Origin: Deltaproteobacteria bacterium
GTDB taxonomy: Bacteria; Desulfobacterota; Syntrophia; Syntrophales; Smithellaceae
DNA: 64,000 nucleotides
Assembly: GCA_012729055.1 (NCBI GenBank)
Contig: JAAYDW010000077.1
Location: 1 to 64,000, forward strand
Direction of reading: 5' to 3'
The stretch's first letter is position 1, and the number at the start of each line of letters is the position of its first letter. Positions 8,835 to 17,632 of this stretch are shown piece by piece. Below the pieces are notes generated by a model. That model did no database searches and was not told the origin of the DNA. It saw only the letters and a program-made list of their open reading frames with translations. The translations under genes were made by a program, and so were the position numbers.

Positions 8835-9503
8835 TTATTTCTTCTGGCTTTTGAGCACCTCAAGAATTTTGTCGTGGTACTTCCAGGCCAAAAGCGAAAC
8901 GACGACGGCCGCAAGGGCGACAACGGCCAAAAGCGCGTACTGCTCTCTCGCGGCAATGTTGCCGCTGATGGAGAGCATGGCCGTGCCGAAAAAACGGCCG
9001 ACCGTGGAGATGACGATAAACGTCAGCACGGGAATGCGGCTCATGCCCATGATGTAGCACAGGTAATCCTTGGGAAATCCGGGGATCAGGAACAGGAGGA
9101 AGGAAACGAACAGGCCCCGGTGTTCCATGAAATGGTCGAACTTTTCAAAAACCTCTTTTTTGACCACTTTCTCCAAAAGCGGTTCGCCGAAAAAATGAGC
9201 GAGGATGAAAGCCAGCCAGGAGCCGATGGTGAGCCCGATCGTGGAATAAAGCGTGCCCCAGAACGGGCCGTACAGATAGCCGCCGATGAAACCCGACAGT
9301 TCTCCGGGAATCGGCGCCGCGATGACCTGGACGATCTGCAGAAGGATGAACACCACTTCATCGTAGGGATACGATTTGATGAAGGTGATGATTTTATTTT
9401 TGTCTTTGAAGAACTGGACCAGGTCGAAATGGACGAAAAGAAAAACGCCCAGCGCAATTAATAAAAACAGCAACAGAATCCGGAAAACTAAATTTTTATT
9501 CAT
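8835..9503 (-). CDS. TVP38/TMEM64 (DedA-superfamily) membrane protein
   Basis: 222 residues with five to six hydrophobic segments. The family signature region is visible: IPGELSGFIGGYLYGPFWG at about 75-95, then FGEPLLEKVV and FLLFLIPGFPKDYLCYIMGMSRI at 135-160. The superfamily is linked to lipid scrambling or flipping and to membrane integrity; precise substrate unknown. It is 64 bp upstream of the UbiA gene on the same strand, so probably co-transcribed. The start region has only a weak ribosome site. Confidence 0.85.
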   Translation of the reverse strand: MNKNLVFRILLLFLLIALGVFLFVHFDLVQFFKDKNKIITFIKSYPYDEVVFILLQIVQVIAAPIPGELSGFIGGYLYGPFWGTLYSTIGLTIGSWLAFILAHFFGEPLLEKVVKKEVFEKFDHFMEHRGLFVSFLLFLIPGFPKDYLCYIMGMSRIPVLTFIVISTVGRFFGTAMLSISGNIAAREQYALLAVVALAAVVVSLLAWKYHDKILEVLKSQKK

Positions 9504-9626
9504 GAGCTGGGCTCGATCTTTTCCACGTTGGTTTACAGCAATTTCTATATGAAGAATGATCTTTCGTCAAACGGTTTCCATGGCCGGGGCGGCCCGGTCC
9601 GGCGGCGGGGAAGCCCGGTTCAAAAC

Positions 9627-9638
9627 AGTTGACTAAAC
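9627..9638 (+). repeat. 12-mer AGTTGACTAAAC, copy 1, upstream of thiolase
   Basis: The same 12 bases recur at 13155-13166, in the gap upstream of the acyl-CoA synthetase and ahead of the thiolase remnant. It may be a binding site for a fatty-acid regulator, the remains of a duplication, or a -35 element (TTGACT). No good -10 lies at 17 bp here. Confidence 0.4.
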
Positions 9639-9723
9639 AGTAAGGATATGCAAGAAAACCGCAGTCTTGAAATTCAACTCAGCTGCCGGTATTGTAAACG
9701 TTACAAAGGGGGAAGAGCAGACC

Positions 9724-11085
9724 ATGTCAAAAGTGCCTCAAAAAATCGAAAAAAAGAAATCGGACATTTACAAAAACGCGCCCATCGCCGGGTTCGGCGA
9801 AAGAAAGCCGGATTTCACAACCATGGGGCGGAAAATGAAAAATCCGCATAAGAAGTTTCGCGAAGTCGTCTGCGTGGAAGCCTGCCGGACGCCCTACGGC
9901 CGCTCCGGGGGCGCGCTGAAGGATTTATCCGCCATGGAACTGGGCGCGCTGGCCATCCAGGAAGTTCTGCGCCGGACCGCAGGCAAGGTCAAGCCGGCGG
10001 ACGTGGACTACATCTTCATGGGACAGGTCGTTCCCGCCGGCTGCGGCCAGATTCCCGGCCGCCAGGCCACTATTCTGGCGGGCGTGCCCGAATCCGTTCC
10101 CTCCATCACGGTCAACAAAGTCTGTTCGTCGGGCATCAAAACCATCGATCTTGCCTTTCAGATGATTTTGCTGGGGCGCGCCGAAATCTGCATCGCGGGC
10201 GGCCAGGAAAGCATGAGCAACTGTCCCTTTGTCCTGCCGGACATGCGCTGGGGCGCGAAGATGGGTCTCCCCAACGGCCGCGTGGTGGATTCCATGGTGT
10301 ACGACGGCTTGTGGGACGCTTTCTACAACCGCCACATGGCGATTCACGGATCGGAAGTGGCCGACGAGTTCGGCTTCAGCAGGGAAGAGCAGGACGAATG
10401 GGCGCTCAACTCCCAGATGAACGCTGTGAAAGCGATGAAGGAAGGCAAACTCGACGACGAAATTTTTCCGGTGGAAGTCAAACAGGGCAAGAAAGTCTTT
10501 ATTGTGGATAAAGACGAAGGACCGAGGCCGGAAACGACTCTCGAAGGATTGGCCAAACTGCCGCCGGTCTTCGGCCACTTAAGTACGGTTACGGGCAAAC
10601 CGGGCAGTGTCACGGCGGGCAACGCCCCCGGCGTCAACGACGGCGGCGATGTCTGCCTGCTCATGAGCCGCGAAAAAGCCGATGAACTGGGACTTCCGCC
10701 CATCTTTACCATCGTGGATTATGCGGAAGTCTCGCAGCCCACCAAGGACATCGCCACGGTGCCGGGACTCGCCATCAAAAAGATTCTCGAACAAAACGAC
10801 ATGACGCTCGACCAGATGGACGCGATCGAAATCAACGAAGCCTTTGCCGCAGTGGCGCTGGTAAGCTGCCGGTCCATTCTGGGGATGACGAAGGAAGAGA
10901 TGTTTAAAAAGGTCAACATCAACGGCGGCGCCGTGGCTTACGGCCATCCCATCGGCGCCACGGGAGCGCGCATCGCCATGACGCTGGGCTACGAGCTCAG
11001 GCGTCGCGGCGGCGGCTGGGGCGTCTGCGGCATCTGCTCGGGCCACGCCCAGGGAGACGCGATGCTGATCCGCGTCGATCAATAA
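9724..11085 (+). CDS. acetyl-CoA C-acetyltransferase (thiolase)
   Basis: 453 residues. Catalyses reversible thiolysis of 3-ketoacyl-CoA, or acetyl-CoA condensation, in beta-oxidation. Active-site Cys at about residue 134 in NKVCSSGIKT, His in AYGHPIGATGAR, and the second Cys in the C-terminal GICSGHAQGD; the last motif departs from the usual C-x-G-G-G-x-G. The first 45 residues before REVVCVEACRTPYG are an uncommon N-terminal extension, rich in Lys. Start at 9724 follows GGGGGAAGAG; an ATG at 9667 is possible but lacks a ribosome site. It converges with the acyl-CoA synthetase at 11268. Confidence 0.93.
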   Translation: MSKVPQKIEKKKSDIYKNAPIAGFGERKPDFTTMGRKMKNPHKKFREVVCVEACRTPYGRSGGALKDLSAMELGALAIQEVLRRTAGKVKPADVDYIFMGQVVPAGCGQIPGRQATILAGVPESVPSITVNKVCSSGIKTIDLAFQMILLGRAEICIAGGQESMSNCPFVLPDMRWGAKMGLPNGRVVDSMVYDGLWDAFYNRHMAIHGSEVADEFGFSREEQDEWALNSQMNAVKAMKEGKLDDEIFPVEVKQGKKVFIVDKDEGPRPETTLEGLAKLPPVFGHLSTVTGKPGSVTAGNAPGVNDGGDVCLLMSREKADELGLPPIFTIVDYAEVSQPTKDIATVPGLAIKKILEQNDMTLDQMDAIEINEAFAAVALVSCRSILGMTKEEMFKKVNINGGAVAYGHPIGATGARIAMTLGYELRRRGGGWGVCGICSGHAQGDAMLIRVDQ

Positions 11086-11090
11086 CCGCT

Positions 11091-11144
11091 GAAGGCAGGG
11101 AACGACTCGTAACCTTCAGGTTATCGCGAGCGTTCCCTGCCTTC
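11091..11144 (+). terminator. long stem-loop after thiolase
   Basis: Perfect 14-bp arms (11091-11104 and 11131-11144) enclose a second, smaller imperfect stem (CTCG..CGAG and TAACC..GGTTA). There is no run of T after it, so it may act as an mRNA-stabilising or weak terminator structure between the convergent thiolase and synthetase genes. Confidence 0.5.
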
Positions 11145-11267
11145 TAAATCAAAGCTGCGCAATATGGAGTTCTGAATAGAGGAGAATCTTGCGCAGGCGG
11201 CAATTCATCGCCGCCGGCGCTTGTTATAAATCATATCCGGAACAGGACGCGTTGCCCCCAGAGATCA

Positions 11268-13100
11268 TCAATTGTCGTAAAGGGCCTTCAGTTGTTCCCC
11301 ATATTTTTTCATGACATTACGACGGATCAGCTTCATCGTTTGCGTCATCATTCCGTTGTCCACGGAAAAATCCTCGGCAATATAAAGGAACTTCTGGGGG
11401 ATTTCATATCCGCCGAATGATTTACGCAAATGTCCGGTGATCTGCTGAGAGATAAAATCGGTGCATTCTTTGTCGGCAATGGTTTCCTCCGGAGTTCCCT
11501 GCGCCCACGCTGATGTCTGGGGATCGGCTTTCAGCGTCACAAAATCCGGCACGACCAATGCCACGTTGTACAGGCGGCCTTCACCGTAAACCAAAGCATT
11601 GGACACATAGGGGACTAATTTTATTTCGCCTTCGATGGATTCAGGATGCACATACTTGCCGTTTTCCAGCTTGTATTCATCTTTGAATCGGCCGGTGATA
11701 TGCAGGTATCCTTCTTCGTCCAGCCAGCCGCGGTCTCCCGTCCTGACACCGGGCAAACCCTTCCAGGTATCGGGCATCATGGCTTCCTTGGTGATGGCCG
11801 GTTTGTTATGGTATCCCTGCATCACCTGCGCGCCGTAAACCACGATTTCGCCGTCCGGGCTGTCTTCTCCGACGCGGGATTTATCGATAACCACCTTCGT
11901 GTCCTTGAAAGCCCTGCCGACCGTGCCGTATTTATTGCCCCGGCCGGGCGAATTGTTGGAAATGACGGGCGAGGTTTCCGACAAACCGTAACCGTCATAA
12001 GTGGGCACGCCGACATCACTGAAGAACATGGCGATGTCCGGTTTCATCATCGCTCCTCCGGTGACAACGTGTCTTAACCTTCCGCCGAAGATCGCCCGGA
12101 TCTGTGAAAACACCAGGGCGTCAAGGTCCTTGAAGTCTTTTGTTTTCTCGGCAAGGCCCCGGTTCTTGACGGCCTCGGCGCAGGCGGCGTCAAAAAACTG
12201 TTTTTTGACCGGATCGGCCGCCACGCCCTGCTGGATTTTGTCGTATATAATGTTGAAGACACGCGGTACGGCAGACATGTGGGTGGGCTTGACTTCGCTG
12301 AAATTGGCCAGGAGTTTGTCCGCGGATTCGGCAAATCCGAGGCTCCAGCCGCCAAAAATATACGTGTGCAGATCGGCGGTCAGACCGAAGCTGTGCGCCC
12401 AGGGAAGTATGCTCAACCCTACTTCATCCGTGAACCCTTCATCAAAAGTTGCATGACACTCCTTGGCGTTGTGCGTCATATTGCCGTGATGCAGAAGCAC
12501 GCCTTTCGGATCGCCGGTAGTGCCCGATGTGTAGATGATAAAAGCCGTTTCCGACCAGTGCGGTTTGTAGGAGGGAACAGGATTTGCCTTGCCCGTTTTT
12601 TCCAGCGCGGAAAGCGTTTTTTCTCCCTCGCCGAACAGGATGAATATGTCCTTTAATGTTGGGATGTTTTTCTGGAAACTCTTGACGGTATCGCAAATCT
12701 TCTGATCGCGGACAAAAAGATATTTAATGGCCGCGTCCTGGATGATGTATTGCCAGACCTTCTGCAGTTCTTTTTCATACATGGGCACGAAAATACCGCC
12801 CAGGCCGTGGGTGGCATTGGCGCACACAAACCATTCCACGCAATTGCTGACAATGACGCCGACTTTTTCGCCTTTGCTGAAGCCCAGTTTATTTAAAGCT
12901 CCTCGAAGGTTGTTCACCCGCTCGGCCACGGCGCCGTAGGTTACCCATTCATATTGGTCGGTCGTCTTGTTTTTGGCGCCGAACAGGTTGCATGAAGCAA
13001 ACTTGTCCACCGAGTTCTCGAAGAGATCGATCAGGTTGTTGGGTTTGGTGTAAAAAGCATCCAGGTTCTGTGACGGGACCACGACTTGCTGATTTGACAT
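11268..13100 (-). CDS. AMP-forming long-chain acyl-CoA synthetase
   Basis: 610 residues. Activates a carboxylic acid to its CoA thioester through an acyl-AMP. ATP/AMP motifs visible: FIIYTSGTTGDPKG (about residue 190), YGLSETSPV (about 375) and the hinge TGDRGWLDEEGYLHITGR (about 460). Start set at 13100 (MSNQQ) because GGAGG lies 7 bp upstream; the frame is open further to 13130. Faces the thiolase gene tail to tail. Chain length of the substrate cannot be read; the neighbouring thiolase supports fatty acid or short-chain acid degradation. Confidence 0.92.
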   Translation of the reverse strand: MSNQQVVVPSQNLDAFYTKPNNLIDLFENSVDKFASCNLFGAKNKTTDQYEWVTYGAVAERVNNLRGALNKLGFSKGEKVGVIVSNCVEWFVCANATHGLGGIFVPMYEKELQKVWQYIIQDAAIKYLFVRDQKICDTVKSFQKNIPTLKDIFILFGEGEKTLSALEKTGKANPVPSYKPHWSETAFIIYTSGTTGDPKGVLLHHGNMTHNAKECHATFDEGFTDEVGLSILPWAHSFGLTADLHTYIFGGWSLGFAESADKLLANFSEVKPTHMSAVPRVFNIIYDKIQQGVAADPVKKQFFDAACAEAVKNRGLAEKTKDFKDLDALVFSQIRAIFGGRLRHVVTGGAMMKPDIAMFFSDVGVPTYDGYGLSETSPVISNNSPGRGNKYGTVGRAFKDTKVVIDKSRVGEDSPDGEIVVYGAQVMQGYHNKPAITKEAMMPDTWKGLPGVRTGDRGWLDEEGYLHITGRFKDEYKLENGKYVHPESIEGEIKLVPYVSNALVYGEGRLYNVALVVPDFVTLKADPQTSAWAQGTPEETIADKECTDFISQQITGHLRKSFGGYEIPQKFLYIAEDFSVDNGMMTQTMKLIRRNVMKKYGEQLKALYDN

Positions 13101-13433
13101 ATGCTTCCTCCTTTGCAGAAAAAATGACAATCGATTGAAATCATCTCTATGGGAAGTTGACTAAACGGAGAGATCATTTATCTATAAACCGAAGGGTACA
13201 TTGCTTTTATTTGACGCAGCAGCTTTGATCATCATGTTCAAGAACAGCTCTGTTGATCAGGTTTTTTGTTTTGTTGCCGTCACGACGTCAGGATCAGACG
13301 CTATGTATTGCATGAAGAGTGTTGCGTATTGCCACGCTTCTAATAGTGGGGTATTTCGTGGAAGTCAAGAATATATTGTGATCTGATCACGGCGAAACAG
13401 CCATTTGGGGATTGCTGCAAAGACACAAGGGCC
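13101..13433. other. AT-richer gap between acyl-CoA synthetase and thiolase remnant
   Basis: No credible gene. It carries the second copy of AGTTGACTAAAC (13155-13166). On the minus strand, TTGACT (13368-13363) and TATTAG (13345-13340) are 17 bp apart and could be a promoter for the synthetase, about 240 bp upstream of its start. Base composition is clearly lower in GC than the flanking genes. Confidence 0.45.
13155..13166 (+). repeat. 12-mer AGTTGACTAAAC, copy 2
   Basis: Identical to 9627-9638 upstream of the thiolase. Here it precedes, by about 280 bp, the remnant of a second thiolase 3' end, in the same orientation. Confidence 0.4.
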
Positions 13434-13502
13434 GGAGCGTCTGCGGCATCTGCTCGGGCCATGCCCGGGCGAGACGCGTTGCGGATCCGCGTGGACATGT
13501 AA
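13434..13502 (+). pseudogene. remnant of a thiolase C-terminus
   Basis: About 69 bp closely match the last codons of the thiolase at 9724-11085; 23 bases of the GVCGICSGH-coding stretch are identical. The remnant reads SVCGICSGHAR, then needs removal of one G near 13470 to continue as RDALRIRVDM and a TAA stop at 13500-13502, against GDAMLIRVDQ in the intact gene. No upstream thiolase sequence is recognisable, so this is a truncated, frameshifted fragment. It sits just before the 3' end of the cyclase gene on the other strand. Seen directly by alignment within the window; origin by duplication and deletion is inference. Confidence 0.75.
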
Positions 13503-13526
13503 CCGCATCCGTCGGCCGCTTTTGCG

Positions 13527-15665
13527 TTATTTCTGTGTGGCCACCCAGACGCCCCGCCAGTCTGCGGGCGGCCGGGCCAGGAGCTCCGCGCATTTTTGGA
13601 CATAGGCTTTTGCCGCCGCGTCTTGCGCGGCGATTCCGGCAAAAAGATTTTTTGCCTGCGAAAAATCGCCATCGTAAAATAATTTCAGGGCCCGGGCAAA
13701 TATATCCAGTACATGTTGTTTTTCTGCGGTGATTTCCTCCGGCAGCAGCGGTTCGTAAACGACAACCGGTTCGCGCCTTCCGACCACCGCAACGCGCGAA
13801 ATTTCCCGCGCGGGAAACGCGCCCGCAGTCTGTTCCCGAGTGGCCTGAGAGATCATCGTGTAGGTGCCGAACTGCTTGTTGATTCCTTCGAGCCGCGCCG
13901 CCAGATTGACCGCGTCGCCGATCATCGTGTAATCAAATCGGGAATGGGAGCCCATGTTGCCCACAACCGCCTGGCCGGTATTGATGCCGATGCGCATGTT
14001 CAGATTTTTGTTCAACCTCTGATAAAACTTCGGGCGCATCTGCGCCAGTTTCCTTTGGCATTTGAGCGCGGCGCGCACGCAGCGCACGGCGTGATCCGGC
14101 TGTTCAAGCGGCGCATTCCAGAAAGCGATGATCGCGTCGCCTTCGTATTTATCCACCGTGCCGCCTTCTTCATGAAGAATATCCGTCATGGCGGAAAGAT
14201 AAATATTCAGCAGATTCGTGAGTTCTTCAGGATCGAGTCCTTCGGAAAGAGACGTGAATCCTTCCAGATCGGAGAAAAAGACGGAAAGCGTTTTTCTTTC
14301 GCCGCCCAGTTTCAGGCGTTCCGGATGCGCAATGAGCTCTTCAATGACATCCGGACTCAAATATTGTTTGAAGGCGTTCTTGATATAAGCTTTCTGTCTT
14401 CCCTCGGTCGTGTAATAAAGCAGACCCGCGCCCACCAGCGTAACCGCCACGGCTGTTTCCTGCACCAGCAGGGGCAGCCAGAAACCGATCCGGTAAGCGG
14501 CAAAACAAAGCGCCACCGGCAAAAGCAGAAAAACCATGTAAACAAAAGCGCTGCGGGCAATGCCTGTCGCCCATGATGAAAAAAGCCCCGCCAGAAGCGC
14601 CAAAAGAAGGGTGAGGACAATCGTAACGGCCTGGGGCGTCGGCTTTAGGAAATCTCCGGCCAGCACATTGTCGAGCATCGTGGCAAAAACTTCCACGCCC
14701 GGATAAACGCCGGCGACAGGCGTGGGGCGCAGATCGTACAGACCGGGGGCGGAAAAGCCGAAGAAGACAAACGCATCTTTGAATTCCTCCGCGGCGATCA
14801 CCGGCTTTTGTCCTTCTGCCAGTAAAAGGGCGCTCTGGATGACGGATGCGGCGGAATAGGCCTTGTGCGTTCCCGTTGGGCCGCGGAAATTGAGAATGGC
14901 TTGTCCCTGGTCGTCCAGGGGAATGGTTTTATCGCCGATCGTTAATTTGCCCGGTTGAATGGTCATTTTTGTTTCCGGATGGGCGGCAAGATAGCCGGCC
15001 AGCCCCAGCGCCGGCGTTACTTTGCCATCAAATACTTCCAGAAGCGCAACGCGGCGATAGACGTTGTCGGCATCGGGGCGCATCTGCACGTTGGCCAGAA
15101 TATTTGCCGCCGCCGCAATTTCGGGGACAGGGAACGAGGCACGCGCGTAACTTTGATAACGGGTCTTCGTCAGCCATTCATCCAGTCCGCTTATCGTTAC
15201 GGCGGGGGCGGGCGCGAAATGCGGCCAGCGTTTTTCGCTGCCGGTATTTCTGCTTAAAAAAACCGTGCCGACAACGGGCATCGCCCGCATGGCATCGGCC
15301 AGAAGCTGATCATCCGACACGCCGTATTTGGAAGGTTCCGTGAAGAGGACGTCAAAGGCAACGACGCGCGCGCCCGCGCGCCGGCAAAAATCTATGACCG
15401 CGCCATAAACTTCGCGCGGCCAGGGCCAGGAAAGGGCGTTTTCGTCTTTGCCCCAGTCCAGCGACCTCTGGTCGAGCAGGATGACGCGGATTTTATTTGT
15501 CGTATCCGCCGGTCTCGCCAGGGTGCTGACGCGCCAGTCCCACGTTTTGGCTTCCCAGCGGGCCAGCCAGCCCGGCAGAAACAAGGTCAGCGCCAGGACG
15601 GCGCCGATCAGCCCCGCCGCAAGTCCCTGAAAAAGTTTATTCCCCATTATTGTTTTAAGCACCAT
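13527..15665 (-). CDS. CHASE2-domain class III adenylate cyclase
   Basis: 712 residues. An N-terminal membrane anchor (about 10-30), a CHASE2 extracytoplasmic sensor (about 40-330), three membrane helices (about 340-420) and a class III cyclase domain (about 455-600). Metal aspartates are in FFSDLEGFTSL and KYEGDAIIAFWN; the Lys of VDKYEGD and Asp of TMIGDAVNLAARLEG favour ATP over GTP. A short helical tail follows. Predicted to make cAMP in response to an unknown external signal. It starts 26 bp after the stop of the M48 protease gene, so the three genes SH3-M48-cyclase likely form one operon. The start codon lacks a strong ribosome site; an ATG at 15647 is an alternative. Confidence 0.9.
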   Translation of the reverse strand: MVLKTIMGNKLFQGLAAGLIGAVLALTLFLPGWLARWEAKTWDWRVSTLARPADTTNKIRVILLDQRSLDWGKDENALSWPWPREVYGAVIDFCRRAGARVVAFDVLFTEPSKYGVSDDQLLADAMRAMPVVGTVFLSRNTGSEKRWPHFAPAPAVTISGLDEWLTKTRYQSYARASFPVPEIAAAANILANVQMRPDADNVYRRVALLEVFDGKVTPALGLAGYLAAHPETKMTIQPGKLTIGDKTIPLDDQGQAILNFRGPTGTHKAYSAASVIQSALLLAEGQKPVIAAEEFKDAFVFFGFSAPGLYDLRPTPVAGVYPGVEVFATMLDNVLAGDFLKPTPQAVTIVLTLLLALLAGLFSSWATGIARSAFVYMVFLLLPVALCFAAYRIGFWLPLLVQETAVAVTLVGAGLLYYTTEGRQKAYIKNAFKQYLSPDVIEELIAHPERLKLGGERKTLSVFFSDLEGFTSLSEGLDPEELTNLLNIYLSAMTDILHEEGGTVDKYEGDAIIAFWNAPLEQPDHAVRCVRAALKCQRKLAQMRPKFYQRLNKNLNMRIGINTGQAVVGNMGSHSRFDYTMIGDAVNLAARLEGINKQFGTYTMISQATREQTAGAFPAREISRVAVVGRREPVVVYEPLLPEEITAEKQHVLDIFARALKLFYDGDFSQAKNLFAGIAAQDAAAKAYVQKCAELLARPPADWRGVWVATQK

Positions 15666-15691
15666 TGTCTGATCCCGGCGCGCAAAGTACG

Positions 15692-16597
15692 TTACAATAA
15701 ATGACCGGCGGCTCTCGTAAATCTCTCTGTGCGGACGTTTTGCGTCTGCTGGGTCGGGGCGCTCATTTTCAGTTCGTTCATCCGCGCCTGCGGCGACGGG
15801 TGGGTTTTGGCAAAATCGGATCCGCCGGGTTTCAGCTCTTTGCTCATGATCTGCAGCATTTTCACCAGCGCGCCCGGCTCGTAACCGGCGTGTTTCAGCA
15901 GGGTGACTGCCGCCGCGTCGGCCTGATATTCATAAGCGCGGGAGTATCCGTTGTTGATCATGGTGGTGGTGATATCGGAGATCACATCGCCGAAGCTGTT
16001 CGACAATTTGGTTAATTCCTGGTCGCCGTAGGTTTTCACGCCTTCTCTGGCCAAAACCGTTAAAGCCTCCGCCAGGCGCGCTTTTTGAATGGCTTTCATG
16101 CCGTGACGCATCTGGATATGGCCGATTTCATGCGCCACAACGGCGGCCAGTTCGTCTTCCGTCCGGCAGCAGCGGATGAGGCCGCGGGTAATAAAGACAT
16201 GCCCGCCGGGAGTGGCAAAGGCGTTGATATCGTCGGAATCCAATACCAGAAAATGAAAACCGGCGAAGAGCTCCGGCGTATCCGAAGCCAGCACCAGCGT
16301 ATGGCCCAACAGATTCAGGTAGGAATTGGCCTTTGCGTCATTGAGCGGTTTATATTTTGTCAGAACGACCGCTCCGACGGACCGGCCGATGTAATATTCC
16401 TGCTCCGGCGTGAATTCTTCCAGGCCTCTGGCCACGGCCGTCGTGCCGGTGCGGATGGAGGCGGCCTGTTCCTTGGTCATGGTGCCTTTCTGAACGGCAA
16501 TGTCTGTTGCCACGGTTGTTGCGGTTTCCACCGCCGCGCAGCCGCACAAAAGCAGCAGGGAAATGAACAAGGCAAGGTGAACAGTTATTTTTTTCAT
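15692..16597 (-). CDS. M48-family zinc metalloprotease lipoprotein
   Basis: 301 residues. A lipoprotein signal with lipobox LLCGC puts the protein on the periplasmic side of a membrane. Catalytic zinc motif HEIGH at about residue 155, with the downstream Glu likely in YEYQADAAA. This organisation resembles BepA/LoiP-like envelope quality-control proteases but without the TPR tail of BepA. Its ribosome site GGGAGG overlaps the last codons of the SH3 gene, which ends 2 bp before, so translation is probably coupled. Substrates unknown. Confidence 0.9.
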   Translation of the reverse strand: MKKITVHLALFISLLLLCGCAAVETATTVATDIAVQKGTMTKEQAASIRTGTTAVARGLEEFTPEQEYYIGRSVGAVVLTKYKPLNDAKANSYLNLLGHTLVLASDTPELFAGFHFLVLDSDDINAFATPGGHVFITRGLIRCCRTEDELAAVVAHEIGHIQMRHGMKAIQKARLAEALTVLAREGVKTYGDQELTKLSNSFGDVISDITTTMINNGYSRAYEYQADAAAVTLLKHAGYEPGALVKMLQIMSKELKPGGSDFAKTHPSPQARMNELKMSAPTQQTQNVRTERFTRAAGHLL

Positions 16598-16599
16598 CT

Positions 16600-17091
16600 T
16601 CAGCCTCCCTCGTTGTCCGGCGAAAGCTTTCCTTCGCGAAGAAAAGTTTCTATCTGTTCCGGGGTGACGTTGAAGGTTTCCATGCGGTTAATCCAGGTGT
16701 AATCCAGATTTTTGTCGCTGGTTCGGTAGCGGTTTTCCACTTCCTGATTGAATCCTTTTCCCGCCAGAGCGATTTCATCCTGCCCGACGGTTCCGGCGGG
16801 AGACGTCTTCCCGGCCGTCAACACGATTCTCTTCGTGGTCAGGGAAGAGGCATGCACCCAGCCGCGGTGATTTCCGTAAGCCGCTCTTTTCCAGGCGCCG
16901 CGTTCCTCGAGAATGGTCAGGCGCGCGCCGTAGGGCGCTTTAACCACCATCTTTCCCAGATGGGAGGGCTTAGCTCTCAGCTGCGTTTCTTTTACCTGAA
17001 CGCTCATGGCTTTTTGCGTTTGCGCCGTTGCGCCCAGGCAAAAAACGCTTAGCGCCGCAAGCAAAACGATTACGGACATGTAGCGAGCCAT
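16600..17091 (-). CDS. exported bacterial SH3-domain protein
   Basis: 163 residues with a signal peptide (about 1-23). Residues 30-85 match a bacterial SH3 (SH3b) fold: VKETQLRAKPSHLGKMV, then YGARLTILEERGAWKRAAYGNHRGWVHASSL. Such domains commonly bind peptidoglycan. The rest is polar, with no recognised domain. AAGGAGGT stands 6 bp before the ATG, a very strong ribosome site. First gene of the probable SH3-M48-cyclase operon, suggesting an envelope-sensing unit. Confidence 0.8.
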   Translation of the reverse strand: MARYMSVIVLLAALSVFCLGATAQTQKAMSVQVKETQLRAKPSHLGKMVVKAPYGARLTILEERGAWKRAAYGNHRGWVHASSLTTKRIVLTAGKTSPAGTVGQDEIALAGKGFNQEVENRYRTSDKNLDYTWINRMETFNVTPEQIETFLREGKLSPDNEGG

Positions 17092-17632
17092 TTTTTTACC
17101 TCCTTATCGTATAAGCCCAATCAGGCAAATTATTTCGCCTCATTGCGGTAATGATCCTACAATTACCCACCGCTTGAAATCAAGCGATTCTGTGGACCGG
17201 CAGGTCGCCCAAGAGGGATTTGCCGATTTCAGCCATGATTTCCTTCACCGTTTGTTTCTCCCCGCGCGCCCGATCCGTTCGGCAGGAATTGTGTGCTCCG
17301 GAATATGCATCAACTATAACACACAGGCCGGGATACTTCCAATCCGATCATCAGGCGCGAATCAAGATTGAACCGCTTGAGGCAGAAAACGCCCGCGCGC
17401 GTTTCCTGCCGAATTTTATCCAGAAGACTTCTTTGTTCACTTGTGGTAAATATCAAAAGCCAGGTCGGCCAAAACGGCCGAGCCGGACTTGCCCGGCAGC
17501 GGCGATGAAGAGCGCAAAGGCATGGCGGCGGCCGGATCCGGTGTTACAGGGAGATTCATTGGGGCCTTCGGTTCAATTCGAATCATAACATCAGGACGAT
17601 GGAACTTTTAAAAGTGAAAGGAGAAGCACATC
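17092..17632. other. 541-bp gap without a supported gene
   Basis: Divergent upstream region of the SH3 operon (minus) and the exported protein at 17633 (plus). On the minus strand a frame without a usual start reads about 55 codons to a TGA at 17187; it looks protein-like in its last 40 codons but I cannot link it to a family. No promoter with two good boxes was found. Confidence 0.4.

Noticed and set aside
13201..13386. 61-codon plus-strand frame in the gap after the acyl-CoA synthetase
   Set aside because: No ribosome site and no similarity to the thiolase; the region is better read as regulatory sequence and decayed DNA.
17187..17360. Minus-strand frame of about 55 codons ending ...KSLLGDLPVHRIA
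   Set aside because: Looks somewhat protein-like but lacks a usual start with ribosome site and matches no family I know; left as a gap comment.
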